Positions 23,784 to 32,204 of a stretch of 47,094 bases of DNA are shown one piece after another. How positions within the stretch are numbered: the first letter of the stretch is position 1; the number at the start of each line of letters is the position of its first letter. The position numbers were made by a program, and so were the translations under genes. The stretch lies in assembly GCA_937981985.1 (NCBI GenBank), contig CALJNB010000018.1:1-47094 (forward strand). The letters run 5' to 3'. The stretch is from an uncultured bacterium. GTDB taxonomy: Bacteria; Myxococcota_A; Bradymonadia; Bradymonadales; Bradymonadaceae. A model generated the notes under the pieces. It was given only the letters and a program-made list of their open reading frames with translations, was not told the DNA's origin and did not search any database.

Positions 23784-25003
23784 GAACCCTCGCCAAAAAA
23801 GACTATCAAGTCGTCCTATTTGATAAGAATAATTACCATCAATTCCAGCCCTTGTTTTACCAAGTGGCCATGTCGGGTTTAGAGCCCAGCTCCATCATTT
23901 TCCCTTTGAGAAAAACGCTTCGCAAATATAACAACGTTTTTATTCGTGTCGCCGAAGTTGAAGAGATTGTTTCGAGTGAAAATAAAATAATCTGTGACTT
24001 AGGTGAATGTAGCTACGACCACCTGGTTGTCGCGATCGGTGCGACGACGAATTATTACGGTAATAGAAACATCCAAGAACAGTCTATTCCTATGAAATCG
24101 GTCGGCGAATCGCTCATTTTGCGGAACGCGATTTTATCTGATTTGGAAAGCGCTTTAACGGTAGATAGCGATGAGGAACGTCAGAGCTTAATCGATATCG
24201 TCATCGTTGGTGGTGGCGCAACCGGCGTAGAACTCGCCGGCGCTATCGCGGAAATGAAACAATACATTATTCCAAAGGATTATCCGGAATTGAACGTGGA
24301 AGAGGTGGACGTTTATTTGGTTCAAGGTGAAGACCGATTATTGAGTGGGATGAAGCCTAAGTCCTCGGCGACCTCACTTTCTTATCTTAAAGACCTTGGC
24401 GTAAACGTGATTTTGAACACTTTTGTCACTGGCTACGATGGCAAGGTTGCAACACTTAGCGACGGAAAAACACTCCATACTAGAAAGCTCATTTGGGCCG
24501 CGGGAATTCACGGGAATCAGATTCCAGGTTTACCTGATTCTGCTTATGGACAAGGACGTCGTCTGAAAGTGGGCAATCACCTTAAAGTAGAAGGTTTTGA
24601 GAATATTTATGCCATCGGAGATATCGCATATCTTGAAAGCGATGTGTTTCCAAAAGGGCATCCCCAAGTTGCACAAGTTGCAATCCAACAGGGGACGAAT
24701 TTGGCTAAGAACCTGGAGCGTTCCTTAAAAGAAAAAGAGTGGAAGCCCTTTAAATATAACGACAAAGGTTCGATGGCAACGATTGGTAGAAATAGAGCTG
24801 TTGTGGATTTACCTCAATTTAGTTTTAGTGGTTTTTTCGCTTGGGCAGCGTGGCTGGTGGTTCATCTATTTTCGATTCTGGGAACCAAGAACAAGCTTTT
24901 CGTTTTTTTGAACTGGGTTTGGAATTATGTGACCTACGATCAAAGTTTAAGACTCATTATCAAAACCAAGCCTGAATCTTTGGGAATAGAATCAAAAGAA
25001 TAA
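23741..25003 (+). CDS. ndh: Type II NADH:quinone oxidoreductase (NDH-2) without a visible start codon
   Basis: NDH-2 passes electrons from NADH through FAD to quinone on the inner face of the membrane without pumping protons. Codons from 23741 read PVILGGGFAGLAIA (FAD-binding GxGxxG), then NNYHQFQPL and GLEPSSIIFPLR, VIVGGGATGVELAG (NADH-binding), IYAIGDIA, and a C-terminal amphipathic/hydrophobic anchor (FSGFFAWAAWLVVHLF). This is the full family domain set. However the frame is open only back to 23681 and contains no ATG, GTG or TTG before the FAD motif; the first such codon is TTG 23852, which would lose that motif. The native start was probably removed at the junction with the peptide-binding remnant. 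An out-of-frame ATG at 23706 followed by six A is an alternative entry if a slip adds one base. Confidence 0.88.
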   Translation, partial: PVILGGGFAGLAIARTLAKKDYQVVLFDKNNYHQFQPLFYQVAMSGLEPSSIIFPLRKTLRKYNNVFIRVAEVEEIVSSENKIICDLGECSYDHLVVAIGATTNYYGNRNIQEQSIPMKSVGESLILRNAILSDLESALTVDSDEERQSLIDIVIVGGGATGVELAGAIAEMKQYIIPKDYPELNVEEVDVYLVQGEDRLLSGMKPKSSATSLSYLKDLGVNVILNTFVTGYDGKVATLSDGKTLHTRKLIWAAGIHGNQIPGLPDSAYGQGRRLKVGNHLKVEGFENIYAIGDIAYLESDVFPKGHPQVAQVAIQQGTNLAKNLERSLKEKEWKPFKYNDKGSMATIGRNRAVVDLPQFSFSGFFAWAAWLVVHLFSILGTKNKLFVFLNWVWNYVTYDQSLRLIIKTKPESLGIESKE

Positions 25004-25042
25004 ATAAAAGCCAGCCACACTCTATTCAATATGCGGCCATCC

Positions 25043-25071
25043 TTGACATTAGGATAAGCTAGGTCGACGAT
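25043..25071 (+). promoter_or_regulatory. Candidate promoter of the SPFH protein gene
   Basis: TTGACA (25043-25048), a 17-bp spacer and GACGAT (25066-25071) lie 25 bases before the ATG at 25097. It is the best -35 box of the three promoters with a nACGAT -10 element, the others being at 5481 and 10605. Confidence 0.55.
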
Positions 25072-25096
25072 GCCTAAAACGATACGGAGTTAATAA

Positions 25097-25786
25097 ATGG
25101 GAATCACAATCATTCGCGCACCTTTTGTCGGTCAAGTTTTCACATTGGGAAAACCTGGCAAAGTTCTCCAGCCTGGCATTCATTGGGTTTCTCCCATTAT
25201 TTCTTCCGTCGTGCGTATTTCCACTGCGCTTCAGACCCAAGAGGTTGATATCGACGTCATCACCAAAGGTGGAACGCCCACATCGATTAAGGTTGGGTAT
25301 ACGGCCCGAGTAATGAATGCGACCCAAGCTTTGGTCAACGTAGAGAACGCGTTTCAAACGTTAAGGGTAAGCGTCATCTCAGTCGTTTCTGGATCGGCAA
25401 ATTCCTACACCATTGATCAACTCGCTGAATATAAATCTCAAATTGCCCAAAGCGCCGCACAAGAATTACAGGAACTTTCAAAGGTGAACGGATGGGGACT
25501 CGGTAGTTTTCAGATTGCCATCGGTGATCCTTCGATGACCGATGAGCTCAAAACAATATTGATGCGAGAAGAAGCGGTTAAACGCGAAAACGCGGCAAAC
25601 GTTGAGAAGGCAAAAAACCAACTCGAGGTTGCAAAACAATTGGCCAATGTTGCCTCGATCCTTGAGGACAATCCTTTTGCAAGAGAACTCCTACGCCTCC
25701 AAATGATTTCAGATATGGGATCGGGCGGTAAGGTGATCGTCGTGGATTCAGAATCTAAAGGCGCTGCGTTTCTAGAACACTCCTAG
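25097..25786 (+). CDS. SPFH/band-7 domain protein, soluble short form
   Basis: A 229-residue protein. PGKVLQPGIHWVSPI and the following ISTALQTQEVDIDVITKGG are the conserved start of the SPFH (stomatin/prohibitin/flotillin) domain; AEYKSQIAQSAAQELQE and EEAVKRENAANVEKAKNQLEVAK form the usual C-terminal coiled coil. SPFH proteins assemble ring or scaffold structures on membranes. No N-terminal membrane helix is present, so it would be a peripheral or soluble form. CGGAG lies before the ATG. It sits between NDH-2 and the flavoprotein gene, all on the same strand, which suggests but does not prove a role near membrane redox enzymes. Confidence 0.82.
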   Translation: MGITIIRAPFVGQVFTLGKPGKVLQPGIHWVSPIISSVVRISTALQTQEVDIDVITKGGTPTSIKVGYTARVMNATQALVNVENAFQTLRVSVISVVSGSANSYTIDQLAEYKSQIAQSAAQELQELSKVNGWGLGSFQIAIGDPSMTDELKTILMREEAVKRENAANVEKAKNQLEVAKQLANVASILEDNPFARELLRLQMISDMGSGGKVIVVDSESKGAAFLEHS

Positions 25787-25892
25787 TTTCGATACGAAAT
25801 AGGTAAAAATCGTTTTGTTTTTTATTCTATTTCTTTGGAACCTTCGGGGTAATCTCACATCTAATATTATGATTTAAAAATGAGAGCGTAAT

Positions 25893-27203
25893 TTGGAAAA
25901 CGAACATATCGTCATTTTAGGTAATGGAATTTCCGGGGTCAGCGTCGCGCGCCATATTCGGAAATTATCCGATAAAAAAATTACAATCGTTTCGGGAGAA
26001 TCGGACTATTTCTTTTCGCGGACTGCTTTAATGTATGTCTACATGGGACACATGAAGTTTGAACACACTCAACCTTACGAAGCCTATTTTTGGAAAAAGA
26101 ACCGCATTGAATTGAAAAAGGGTTGGGTTAGCGAAGTGCAAACCGCTCAAAAGGTATTGATATTTGAAGACGGGACGACGTTAAAATATGATCGCTTGGT
26201 TATCGCGACAGGAAGTAAACCCAACAAATTTGGGTGGCCGGGTCAAGATCTCAAAGGCGTTACAGGAATGTATCATAAGCAAGAACTCGAGGCGATCGAG
26301 GCCTATGCTCCGAACAATCAAATCTGTAAGCGCGCCGTTATTGTAGGTGGCGGACTGATTGGGATAGAATTGGCCGAGATGATGAGTAGCCGTAAGATCC
26401 CGGTAACCTTTTTGGTTAGGGAGTCTAGCTTCTGGAATGGTGTGCTTCCAGCCGGCGAAAGCGAAATGATCAATCGCCACATCTTTAATCATCATATTGA
26501 TCTACGTCTGAACACCAATCTTAAGGAGATAACTTCAGACGAAAACGGAAGAGTGAAGTCGGTTATTCTCCAAGAGACAGGTGAGGAGATCCCGTGCGGA
26601 CTCGTAGGATTAACGGCTGGAGTTTCGCCGAATATTGACGTGTTCAAAGACTCAGAAATCGAAACCAAACGAGGCGTGCTGGTCAATCGATTTTTGGAAA
26701 CCAATATCGAGAGCGTTTATGCAATCGGTGATTGCGCAGAACAACATGAAGGCATCGGAGAACGTCGACCTATAGAGGCCGTTTGGTATACCGGACGTAT
26801 GATGGGAGAGACCTTGGCGCAGACCATTTGTGATAACCGTATCGCATACAAACCGGGGCATTGGTTTAATTCTGCGAAATTTTTCGACATCGAATACCAA
26901 ACCTACGGATGGGTATTTTCTAAACCGAGAGAAGGTGAGGCACATTTTCATTGGAAGCACGCAGATGACACGAAGTGTGTCACGGTGTGTTACGATTCCT
27001 CGAGTCGTCGTTTTTTGGGAATCAACACTTTTGGTATCCGTATGCGCCACCAGGTTTTTGATACTTGGTTAAACGAGCGTCGAGATGTAGATTATGTCAT
27101 TGAAAATCTCTGCGATGCTAATTTTGACCCCGAATTTTTTAAACATTTTGAATCCGATATTATTTCGGCATTTAAGAATGAAGCCCAAGTGGAGGCAGCA
27201 TGA
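25893..27203 (+). CDS. FAD/NAD(P)-dependent oxidoreductase coupled to membrane Fe-S protein
   Basis: A 436-residue class I pyridine-nucleotide-disulphide-type flavoprotein: ILGNGISGVSVARHI (FAD, near residue 8), DRLVIATGSKP, AVIVGGGLIGIELAEMM (NAD(P), near 150) and SVYAIGDCAEQ (near 272). There is no CxxxxC redox disulphide, so it is an NADH-type reductase like those serving ferredoxins or rubredoxins, or nitrite reductase N-termini. The C-terminal ~110 residues (KFFDIEYQTYGWVF, HFHWKHADDTKCV, LGINTFGIRMRH) are a docking/dimer domain. The start is TTG 25893 with GAGAG upstream; ATG 25880 is out of frame. Its stop overlaps the next start by four bases, so it is very likely a partner of the membrane Fe-S protein. 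Confidence 0.83.
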   Translation: MENEHIVILGNGISGVSVARHIRKLSDKKITIVSGESDYFFSRTALMYVYMGHMKFEHTQPYEAYFWKKNRIELKKGWVSEVQTAQKVLIFEDGTTLKYDRLVIATGSKPNKFGWPGQDLKGVTGMYHKQELEAIEAYAPNNQICKRAVIVGGGLIGIELAEMMSSRKIPVTFLVRESSFWNGVLPAGESEMINRHIFNHHIDLRLNTNLKEITSDENGRVKSVILQETGEEIPCGLVGLTAGVSPNIDVFKDSEIETKRGVLVNRFLETNIESVYAIGDCAEQHEGIGERRPIEAVWYTGRMMGETLAQTICDNRIAYKPGHWFNSAKFFDIEYQTYGWVFSKPREGEAHFHWKHADDTKCVTVCYDSSSRRFLGINTFGIRMRHQVFDTWLNERRDVDYVIENLCDANFDPEFFKHFESDIISAFKNEAQVEAA

Positions 27204-28789
27204 GCATACAACAAAGTATGTCCTTGGCAACTCCTGATGCTCCGGCTCTTTCCACTGTCCAAAAAATCGGCGTTTCCCAATCCGTTGTTGGATTGGTGAT
27301 TCTTCTTTTAGCAACCTTCAACGTCAATTTTCCCAATAAGACTCTCTTTTTATGCTTAGCCTTGGGACTTATTTCTCTTGGGGTTATCGTCTTTTCGCGT
27401 GACGCCTATCTAAAAAAACTACCAGGCATCAAGAATGATGGCGTTTGGTTTCGGTCCTCGACTTCGCGCGGAGTGTTAGGTTGGGCGACCGGAATATTCT
27501 TAACGGCTTTTTACATCGTGTTATATTTCTATCCAGCCTATTTAGGGCTAGGGGACAATGCGCCCAATACCGGACTCGTGGCCTTGTTTGACCCACTTAG
27601 TCAGCTTCTTTCTGGGCGGCCGGCAAGTCAATGGTTCGTTTACGGAACCTTATACACCGTTTTAATCCTTGTCTTCGGATACAAATTTATTTTGAAATAT
27701 CGTCACAATCGATATGAACAAATAAGAACCGTATCGGTGATGTTTTTTCAGTTGGGATTCGCCTATCTCATTCCCGAATTTATGTACCGAATGAATTCAA
27801 CGCTTCCCTATTACGATCTGAAAAATGTGTGGCCTCTTAATTATTATTTCTTCGACGATTGGTCGATTCAAGGCTTTTTAGCCAACGGAAATATAGGGCT
27901 CGCGTTTATCTTTTTCGGCGTCTTTTCCACCTTCGTGATTACCCCCGTACTCACCTATAAATTCGGAAAGCGATGGTATTGTTCTTGGGTGTGTGGTTGC
28001 GGAGGGCTGGCCGAAACCGCTGGCGATTCTTACCGTCAGCTTTCATCAAAAACGATGGTAGCATGGAACATTGAACGCTGGTTAATTCACACCGTTCTTG
28101 TGTTTTCCATCGTCATGACAACAGGCGTTATTTACAGTTATTTGGGAACCGACAGCGCGCAATCCTGGTTTACAAAAGGCGTCTTTATATCGTTCGTCAT
28201 CGGATTTTTATCCGTTGTTTTTGCGGCGACCATGATCTTCAAACATAAAGAACTTGGAAAAGATGCTAAGTTTGGCGCTATCGGTTTTGGTCTAACGATA
28301 GCCGCTTTGCTCGTATTGTTTTTCACTGGGACGACTAATGAAGTCTTTTTCATAAAGTCGACTACCGTGCGTACGGCTTATGGGTTTTACATCGGTTCTA
28401 TTTTTTCTGGAGTCATCGGAACGGGGCTATACCCACTTTTAGGGAATCGTTCTTGGTGTCGTTTTGGTTGCCCTATGGCCGCCATTTTGGGTTTTCAACA
28501 ACGACTGTTTTCCAAATTTAGAATTACCACCAATGGCGGACAATGCATCTCTTGTGGGAATTGTTCCACCTTTTGCGAAATGGGAATTGACGTTCGAGCG
28601 TACGCCCAAAAGGGAGAAAATATCATTCGTTCCAGTTGCGTGGGTTGCGGGATTTGTGCTGCCGTATGTCCCCGAGGTGTTCTTAAGCTCGAGAACGGAG
28701 GTATGGATGGGCGCATCAATCCTACTCAAATCCCTCTCGGAAATGACTTGGCGTTAATGGACTTAATGAATCTTCTCCGAACAGAGTGA
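27200..28789 (+). CDS. Polytopic membrane protein with two [4Fe-4S] ferredoxin motifs (NapH/NosR/CcoG-like)
   Basis: The 529 residues hold about nine membrane helices (near 22-62, 92-112, 143-165, 180-197, 228-252, 293-315, 326-347, 357-377, 393-415). Cysteines lie in CSWVCGCGG (261, 265, 267) and RSWCRFGCPM (420, 424), the positions of the CGWxCP motifs of NapH/NosR/CcoG proteins. Two classical ferredoxin motifs follow: Cys449-452-455-459 and Cys480-483-486-490. This plan transfers electrons between a cytosolic donor, Fe-S clusters and membrane quinone or a periplasmic acceptor. The four-base overlap with the flavoprotein gene marks that protein as the likely electron donor. It is not a plain CcoG, NapH or NosR by size and helix count; the acceptor is unknown. 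Confidence 0.82.
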   Translation: MSIQQSMSLATPDAPALSTVQKIGVSQSVVGLVILLLATFNVNFPNKTLFLCLALGLISLGVIVFSRDAYLKKLPGIKNDGVWFRSSTSRGVLGWATGIFLTAFYIVLYFYPAYLGLGDNAPNTGLVALFDPLSQLLSGRPASQWFVYGTLYTVLILVFGYKFILKYRHNRYEQIRTVSVMFFQLGFAYLIPEFMYRMNSTLPYYDLKNVWPLNYYFFDDWSIQGFLANGNIGLAFIFFGVFSTFVITPVLTYKFGKRWYCSWVCGCGGLAETAGDSYRQLSSKTMVAWNIERWLIHTVLVFSIVMTTGVIYSYLGTDSAQSWFTKGVFISFVIGFLSVVFAATMIFKHKELGKDAKFGAIGFGLTIAALLVLFFTGTTNEVFFIKSTTVRTAYGFYIGSIFSGVIGTGLYPLLGNRSWCRFGCPMAAILGFQQRLFSKFRITTNGGQCISCGNCSTFCEMGIDVRAYAQKGENIIRSSCVGCGICAAVCPRGVLKLENGGMDGRINPTQIPLGNDLALMDLMNLLRTE

Positions 28790-28799
28790 TGTCTTATTA

Positions 28800-28813
28800 A
28801 AGACGATCGTCTT
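28800..28813. repeat. 14-bp perfect palindrome after the flavoprotein/Fe-S pair
   Basis: AAGACGATCGTCTT begins 11 bases after the stop at 28789 and about 80 bases before the next start. It has no loop and no T run, so it is more like a protein-binding site than a terminator. It contains the GACGAT hexamer seen in candidate promoters, but no -35 box lies 17 bp upstream. Confidence 0.45.
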
Positions 28814-28895
28814 AGCTACTAAAGCGTCGGCCCATTTGTTCTTCTAGTCGGAGGTGGGTATCGTTACTAAAACTTCCTGACATAGTGAGTTGCCG

Positions 28896-30095
28896 ATGTT
28901 AAATTTTCAAAACCTTCTTTTTATTTGTTTATTTATGTCTCTCGTCAGCTGCGGAAAAGATGCAGATGAGAACAATAACGGGGCACTAAATAACAACGGC
29001 CAGACGATTTCCTCTAACAACGGCACCTCGAATATAGGTGTGTCTAACAACGGAACAACGACGGGCGGAACAAGTAGTAATAATCAAACCGTCGCGACCA
29101 ATAACGCCACGCAAACCACCAACGAAACCCTTCTTGACGAAATTCGTTCTGATTTAGACCTTGCTGAAGTTGACGTCGAGTTCACCTTCTTAGCCGAGAC
29201 TGAAGATGGAATGCAGTTTTCACATAGCACTGGCGCATCCACATTTTCTACATCTTATAAGTCTGCGTCGACGTCTAAGTGGGTCACAGCAGCCGTGATT
29301 TTATCGGTAGTGCAATCGGGTAAGCTAACACTTGAGGCCAATCCTCAAGACCATATTAACGGTTGGCCGGATGCCGGGAATCTCAGTGAGATTGAGTTAA
29401 GGCACTTGCTAGCTTTTACGTCTGGCTTAAATACCAACGCGGGTTGTGTGAATCAATCTCGCGAAGATTTTGATGATTGTGTGCTAGAAATTGCGGCCTT
29501 GAATTCAGGTTCCACGACGCCCGGTAATGAGTTTTATTATTCTTCTAACCACATGCAAGTCGCCGGTGCGATGGCAATTTCGGCAGGCGGTTTTGAATCT
29601 TGGGCGGCGCTTTTTTCTGATTTTAAAATGAGGACCGGACTCTTTCCTACGTCCGTTTTCGACCTCCCATCTACCACGAATCCTCGACTCGCTGGCGGTA
29701 TGCATTGGACCGCTGTTGAGTACTTCTCGTTTTTGCGTGCGATGTTTCGTAATGAAATTCTGACGCCTGAACTCATTGAGATGATGACGCGTGACCAAAA
29801 TAACGGGGCAATTATCCCTGACGATGCATCACCGGCCCAAGCCGGTACCGGCGAAGATTGGCACTATGGTTTTGGGAATTGGATTGAGTGTCATTCGGCT
29901 ACGTTTGACTGTAAGGGGCGTCAACGCGTGTCCTCTCCAGGGGCCTATGGATCCTACCCCTTTATTGATTTCGAAAATAAGTATTTTGGAATCGTGGCAA
30001 GAGAAGGAGCGTTGGGTACGTTCGTAAACGGATATAATCTTTTTCTCCAAGTGTCGCCGAAATTAGAAACTTGGGCGCAAGCGCATCAAAATTAA
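28896..30095 (+). CDS. Serine-hydrolase (beta-lactamase class C fold) lipoprotein
   Basis: I place the start at ATG 28896 (GTGAG seven bases upstream), two codons after a TTG; it gives a lipobox SLVSC with Cys19. Residues ~20-70 are an Asn/Gly/Thr linker. The rest follows the PF00144 serine-hydrolase/penicillin-binding plan: S-x-x-K as STSK (Ser125, Lys128), RHLLAFTSGL, and FYYSSNHMQVAG at the place of the Y-x-N motif, where the Asn seems replaced by Ser. HWTAVEYFSFLRAM and the late GAYGSYPF also fit. Four Cys may form disulphides. It would act in the periplasm or on the surface, on an unknown ester or amide. 399 residues. Confidence 0.82.
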   Translation: MLNFQNLLFICLFMSLVSCGKDADENNNGALNNNGQTISSNNGTSNIGVSNNGTTTGGTSSNNQTVATNNATQTTNETLLDEIRSDLDLAEVDVEFTFLAETEDGMQFSHSTGASTFSTSYKSASTSKWVTAAVILSVVQSGKLTLEANPQDHINGWPDAGNLSEIELRHLLAFTSGLNTNAGCVNQSREDFDDCVLEIAALNSGSTTPGNEFYYSSNHMQVAGAMAISAGGFESWAALFSDFKMRTGLFPTSVFDLPSTTNPRLAGGMHWTAVEYFSFLRAMFRNEILTPELIEMMTRDQNNGAIIPDDASPAQAGTGEDWHYGFGNWIECHSATFDCKGRQRVSSPGAYGSYPFIDFENKYFGIVAREGALGTFVNGYNLFLQVSPKLETWAQAHQN

Positions 30096-30165
30096 ATAGT
30101 TCCTTTTTCGGTGCTCTCCGTTAAAAGCTTCATCATTGATTTGTTAAATCTATTTTGGAGTTTTT

Positions 30166-31135
30166 ATGTTTCGTACACTAAGTGTTCTTCTTTTTCTCTT
30201 GTGTTTTAGTGTTCCTGCCTTCGCTCAGTTTTCTCAATCACGCGGACAGAACGCCCTGAAGACCCAAATAGCTGAGGAAAGCTATGACGATAAGAACACT
30301 TGAAAAACGAAAACTCGCATCGTGCGCCAAAAGGTGAAAAAGAATAAACATGGTAACGCACGCGGGAGTGCTCACGATCTAGCGGTCGATGGAGCTTTTG
30401 ACGGTCAGACTGTCGCAGTTCTACATTTGTATGTTTCATTGGATTTTGATTTTTCTCTTCCAAGAAAGCATTAGCCGAGAAGGGGTTTTCCGTTTACCGC
30501 TGGTTTAATAATCCTACAAGTGTAGAGGAGTTCGAGAAGTAATTAGAAAAAGCATGTCAGCTTTGGTTGATTTCGGGAAGTACTAGAAAGCTCAGTAAGG
30601 GCCATGTAAAACTTATTAATAAATTTTTCGATAGTGGGAAAGGCGTTTACATTTGGGGAGACAATGAACCCTTTTACGCAGACGCTAATGTTGTCGCTGA
30701 GGCCTTATTGGGTTCCGGGATGGATGGGAATTTATCTGGCGGCCAGGTTGTAGATGCTGACTTCAAAAACAAAAAGAAAGGATTAAAGATTGGTCATGAT
30801 ATTACGACAGGTTTGGAGTTTATGTACGAGGGCGACACGATTGCAACGCTTCGTAAGACCAAAGATCTTGAGCCTATTTTATATGGTTCGGCCGGAAACT
30901 TGGTCACTGCAGTTTACAATAAAAACGGAAAGCGATTTTAGACGGCGGTTTTACTCGGCTCTATATTGCCTGGGAAAAAGCCGGTACTGCGCGTTATGTG
31001 AAAAATGCCGCAAGCTGGTTGGTTAATTACGAACGCTTCGGCGATGCGGTTGTTGGAGAAGATGTTCGCAAACGAAAAGAGAAGGCCGTAAAAGAGAAGA
31101 AACGCAAAGCCATTACTAAGCGCGTCAATAAATAA
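30166..31135 (+). pseudogene. Decayed gene for a secreted protein, several stops and frameshifts
   Basis: GGAG precedes ATG 30166, which opens a good signal peptide (TLSVLLFLLCFSVPAFAQ). The frame meets TGA at 30301 and continues beyond it in the same frame (DLAVDGAFDGQTVAVLHL). Around 30470 the sense shifts to the frame of ALAEKGFSVYRWFNNP, interrupted by TAA 30540. It then runs open to TAG 30939 (VYIWGDNEPFYADANVV, GSAGNLVTAVYNKNGKR). Around 30935 it shifts again to ILDGGFTRLYIAWEKAG and TARYVKNAASWLVNYE, ending in a Lys-rich tail at TAA 31133. Together these rebuild one protein of about 320 residues. I do not recognise the family; the GDNEPFYAD region suggests an amidotransferase-like Rossmann fold. 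The gap 30096-31203 holds nothing else. Confidence 0.82.
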
Positions 31136-31203
31136 CTTTCTTACTCGCCGTTCGAATCGTTTTCCGACAATAAGCCCCGAGTGTTTTCCCCGCTTGTCCA
31201 GGG

Positions 31204-32178
31204 TTGAACCTCTGTTATCATGTTCTTTGGGCTCTCCTCGTACTACAAAGAGTCCAAGGTCGTTTGGAAGTGGAAAAATTTTGGTTAGATATAGCACGGC
31301 GGGAATTCAAAGAAATACGTCAAAGAGTTCAGCGGTCGCTATCGTTTAGGACAAAAGACGCCTTCTTCGTCGTGGAGATGGCGTTTCTTTCTGTTCTTCC
31401 TTTCGCCCCTCTTTTTCTAAATAAAGTTGTCGGCCTCCCATTCAACTTTGCACCATGGCAAGTCGGGCTTTCCGCAATATCGGTTCTCATATTTGGTATA
31501 CACGCTAGTCAAAATAAATCGCTCCCGGACATTCTAAATTTATTCTTCACAATCTCTTTTGCTTTTACCTGTTGTCTTTCGTTGCCTATTTATTGGTTCG
31601 TCGGCGTTTTGCTTCCCTACCTGGAAAAGACGCGAGGTGAGCACAAGGTAGATACAGAACGCGTTTGGACTTTGTTTCTATCAATAGCCCCGATATTAGC
31701 ATTCTTAGGAAGTACTATCGCCAGTTACTTCTTTCCCACGGCAGCTTGGATACCTTGGGCGCCATTGCTCATCGCGTTCATAGCAATCTTATATTTTGCG
31801 TACCACGTCATTCGACATCCCTTTCGTTCGCTCAATAAAGAGTTATTTTGGATCTTGTCATTCTTTTTGACTGCTTCTCTTAGTCTTCCACTTTATTGGT
31901 TTAAGCGTATTTATAAGCCAACCCTATTTCCGGCGAATGTTGAAGTAGAGGCGCACGAATTATGGGGTGGCATGGTTGAGCTTGAAGATGAATCGAGTAA
32001 TTCAAAAACGCTGGGTTATGAAAAAACCGCAGAGGAAGAAATGGGTTTTTCTTCCTTTGATGTGCCCGAAGATCTCAAAGTTCGCGTTCAGAAAAATATT
32101 CGAAAAGGAAGTTCAAAAAAGCTGAAACATCGGAAGAAAGCGAAAAGAGGAACGAAGAAAGGAGGTAAAAAGAAATAG
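31204..32178 (+). CDS. Six-helix membrane protein with internal duplication and Lys-rich tail
   Basis: About six hydrophobic segments (residues ~53-73, 83-100, 108-140, 153-178, 182-203, 214-233) are followed by a ~90-residue soluble tail, the last ~28 residues being mostly Lys/Arg. Segments 1-3 and 4-6 repeat: PW at 84-85 and 184-185, and LSLPxYWF at 125-132 and 226-233. No family was recognised. The start is uncertain: TTG 31204 is the longest option and has no proper ribosome binding site; TTG 31264 or GTG 31270, behind AAGG, would remove a doubtful N-terminus. The basic tail probably faces the cytosol and could bind nucleic acid or acidic lipids. Confidence 0.6.
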   Translation: MNLCYHVLWALLVLQRVQGRLEVEKFWLDIARREFKEIRQRVQRSLSFRTKDAFFVVEMAFLSVLPFAPLFLNKVVGLPFNFAPWQVGLSAISVLIFGIHASQNKSLPDILNLFFTISFAFTCCLSLPIYWFVGVLLPYLEKTRGEHKVDTERVWTLFLSIAPILAFLGSTIASYFFPTAAWIPWAPLLIAFIAILYFAYHVIRHPFRSLNKELFWILSFFLTASLSLPLYWFKRIYKPTLFPANVEVEAHELWGGMVELEDESSNSKTLGYEKTAEEEMGFSSFDVPEDLKVRVQKNIRKGSSKKLKHRKKAKRGTKKGGKKK

Positions 32179-32204
32179 TGATTATAAAAGAGGATAGTGT
32201 ATTT

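Noticed and set aside
23852..25003. TTG 23852 as the NDH-2 start
   Set aside because: It would discard the conserved FAD-binding motif that is encoded in frame just upstream.
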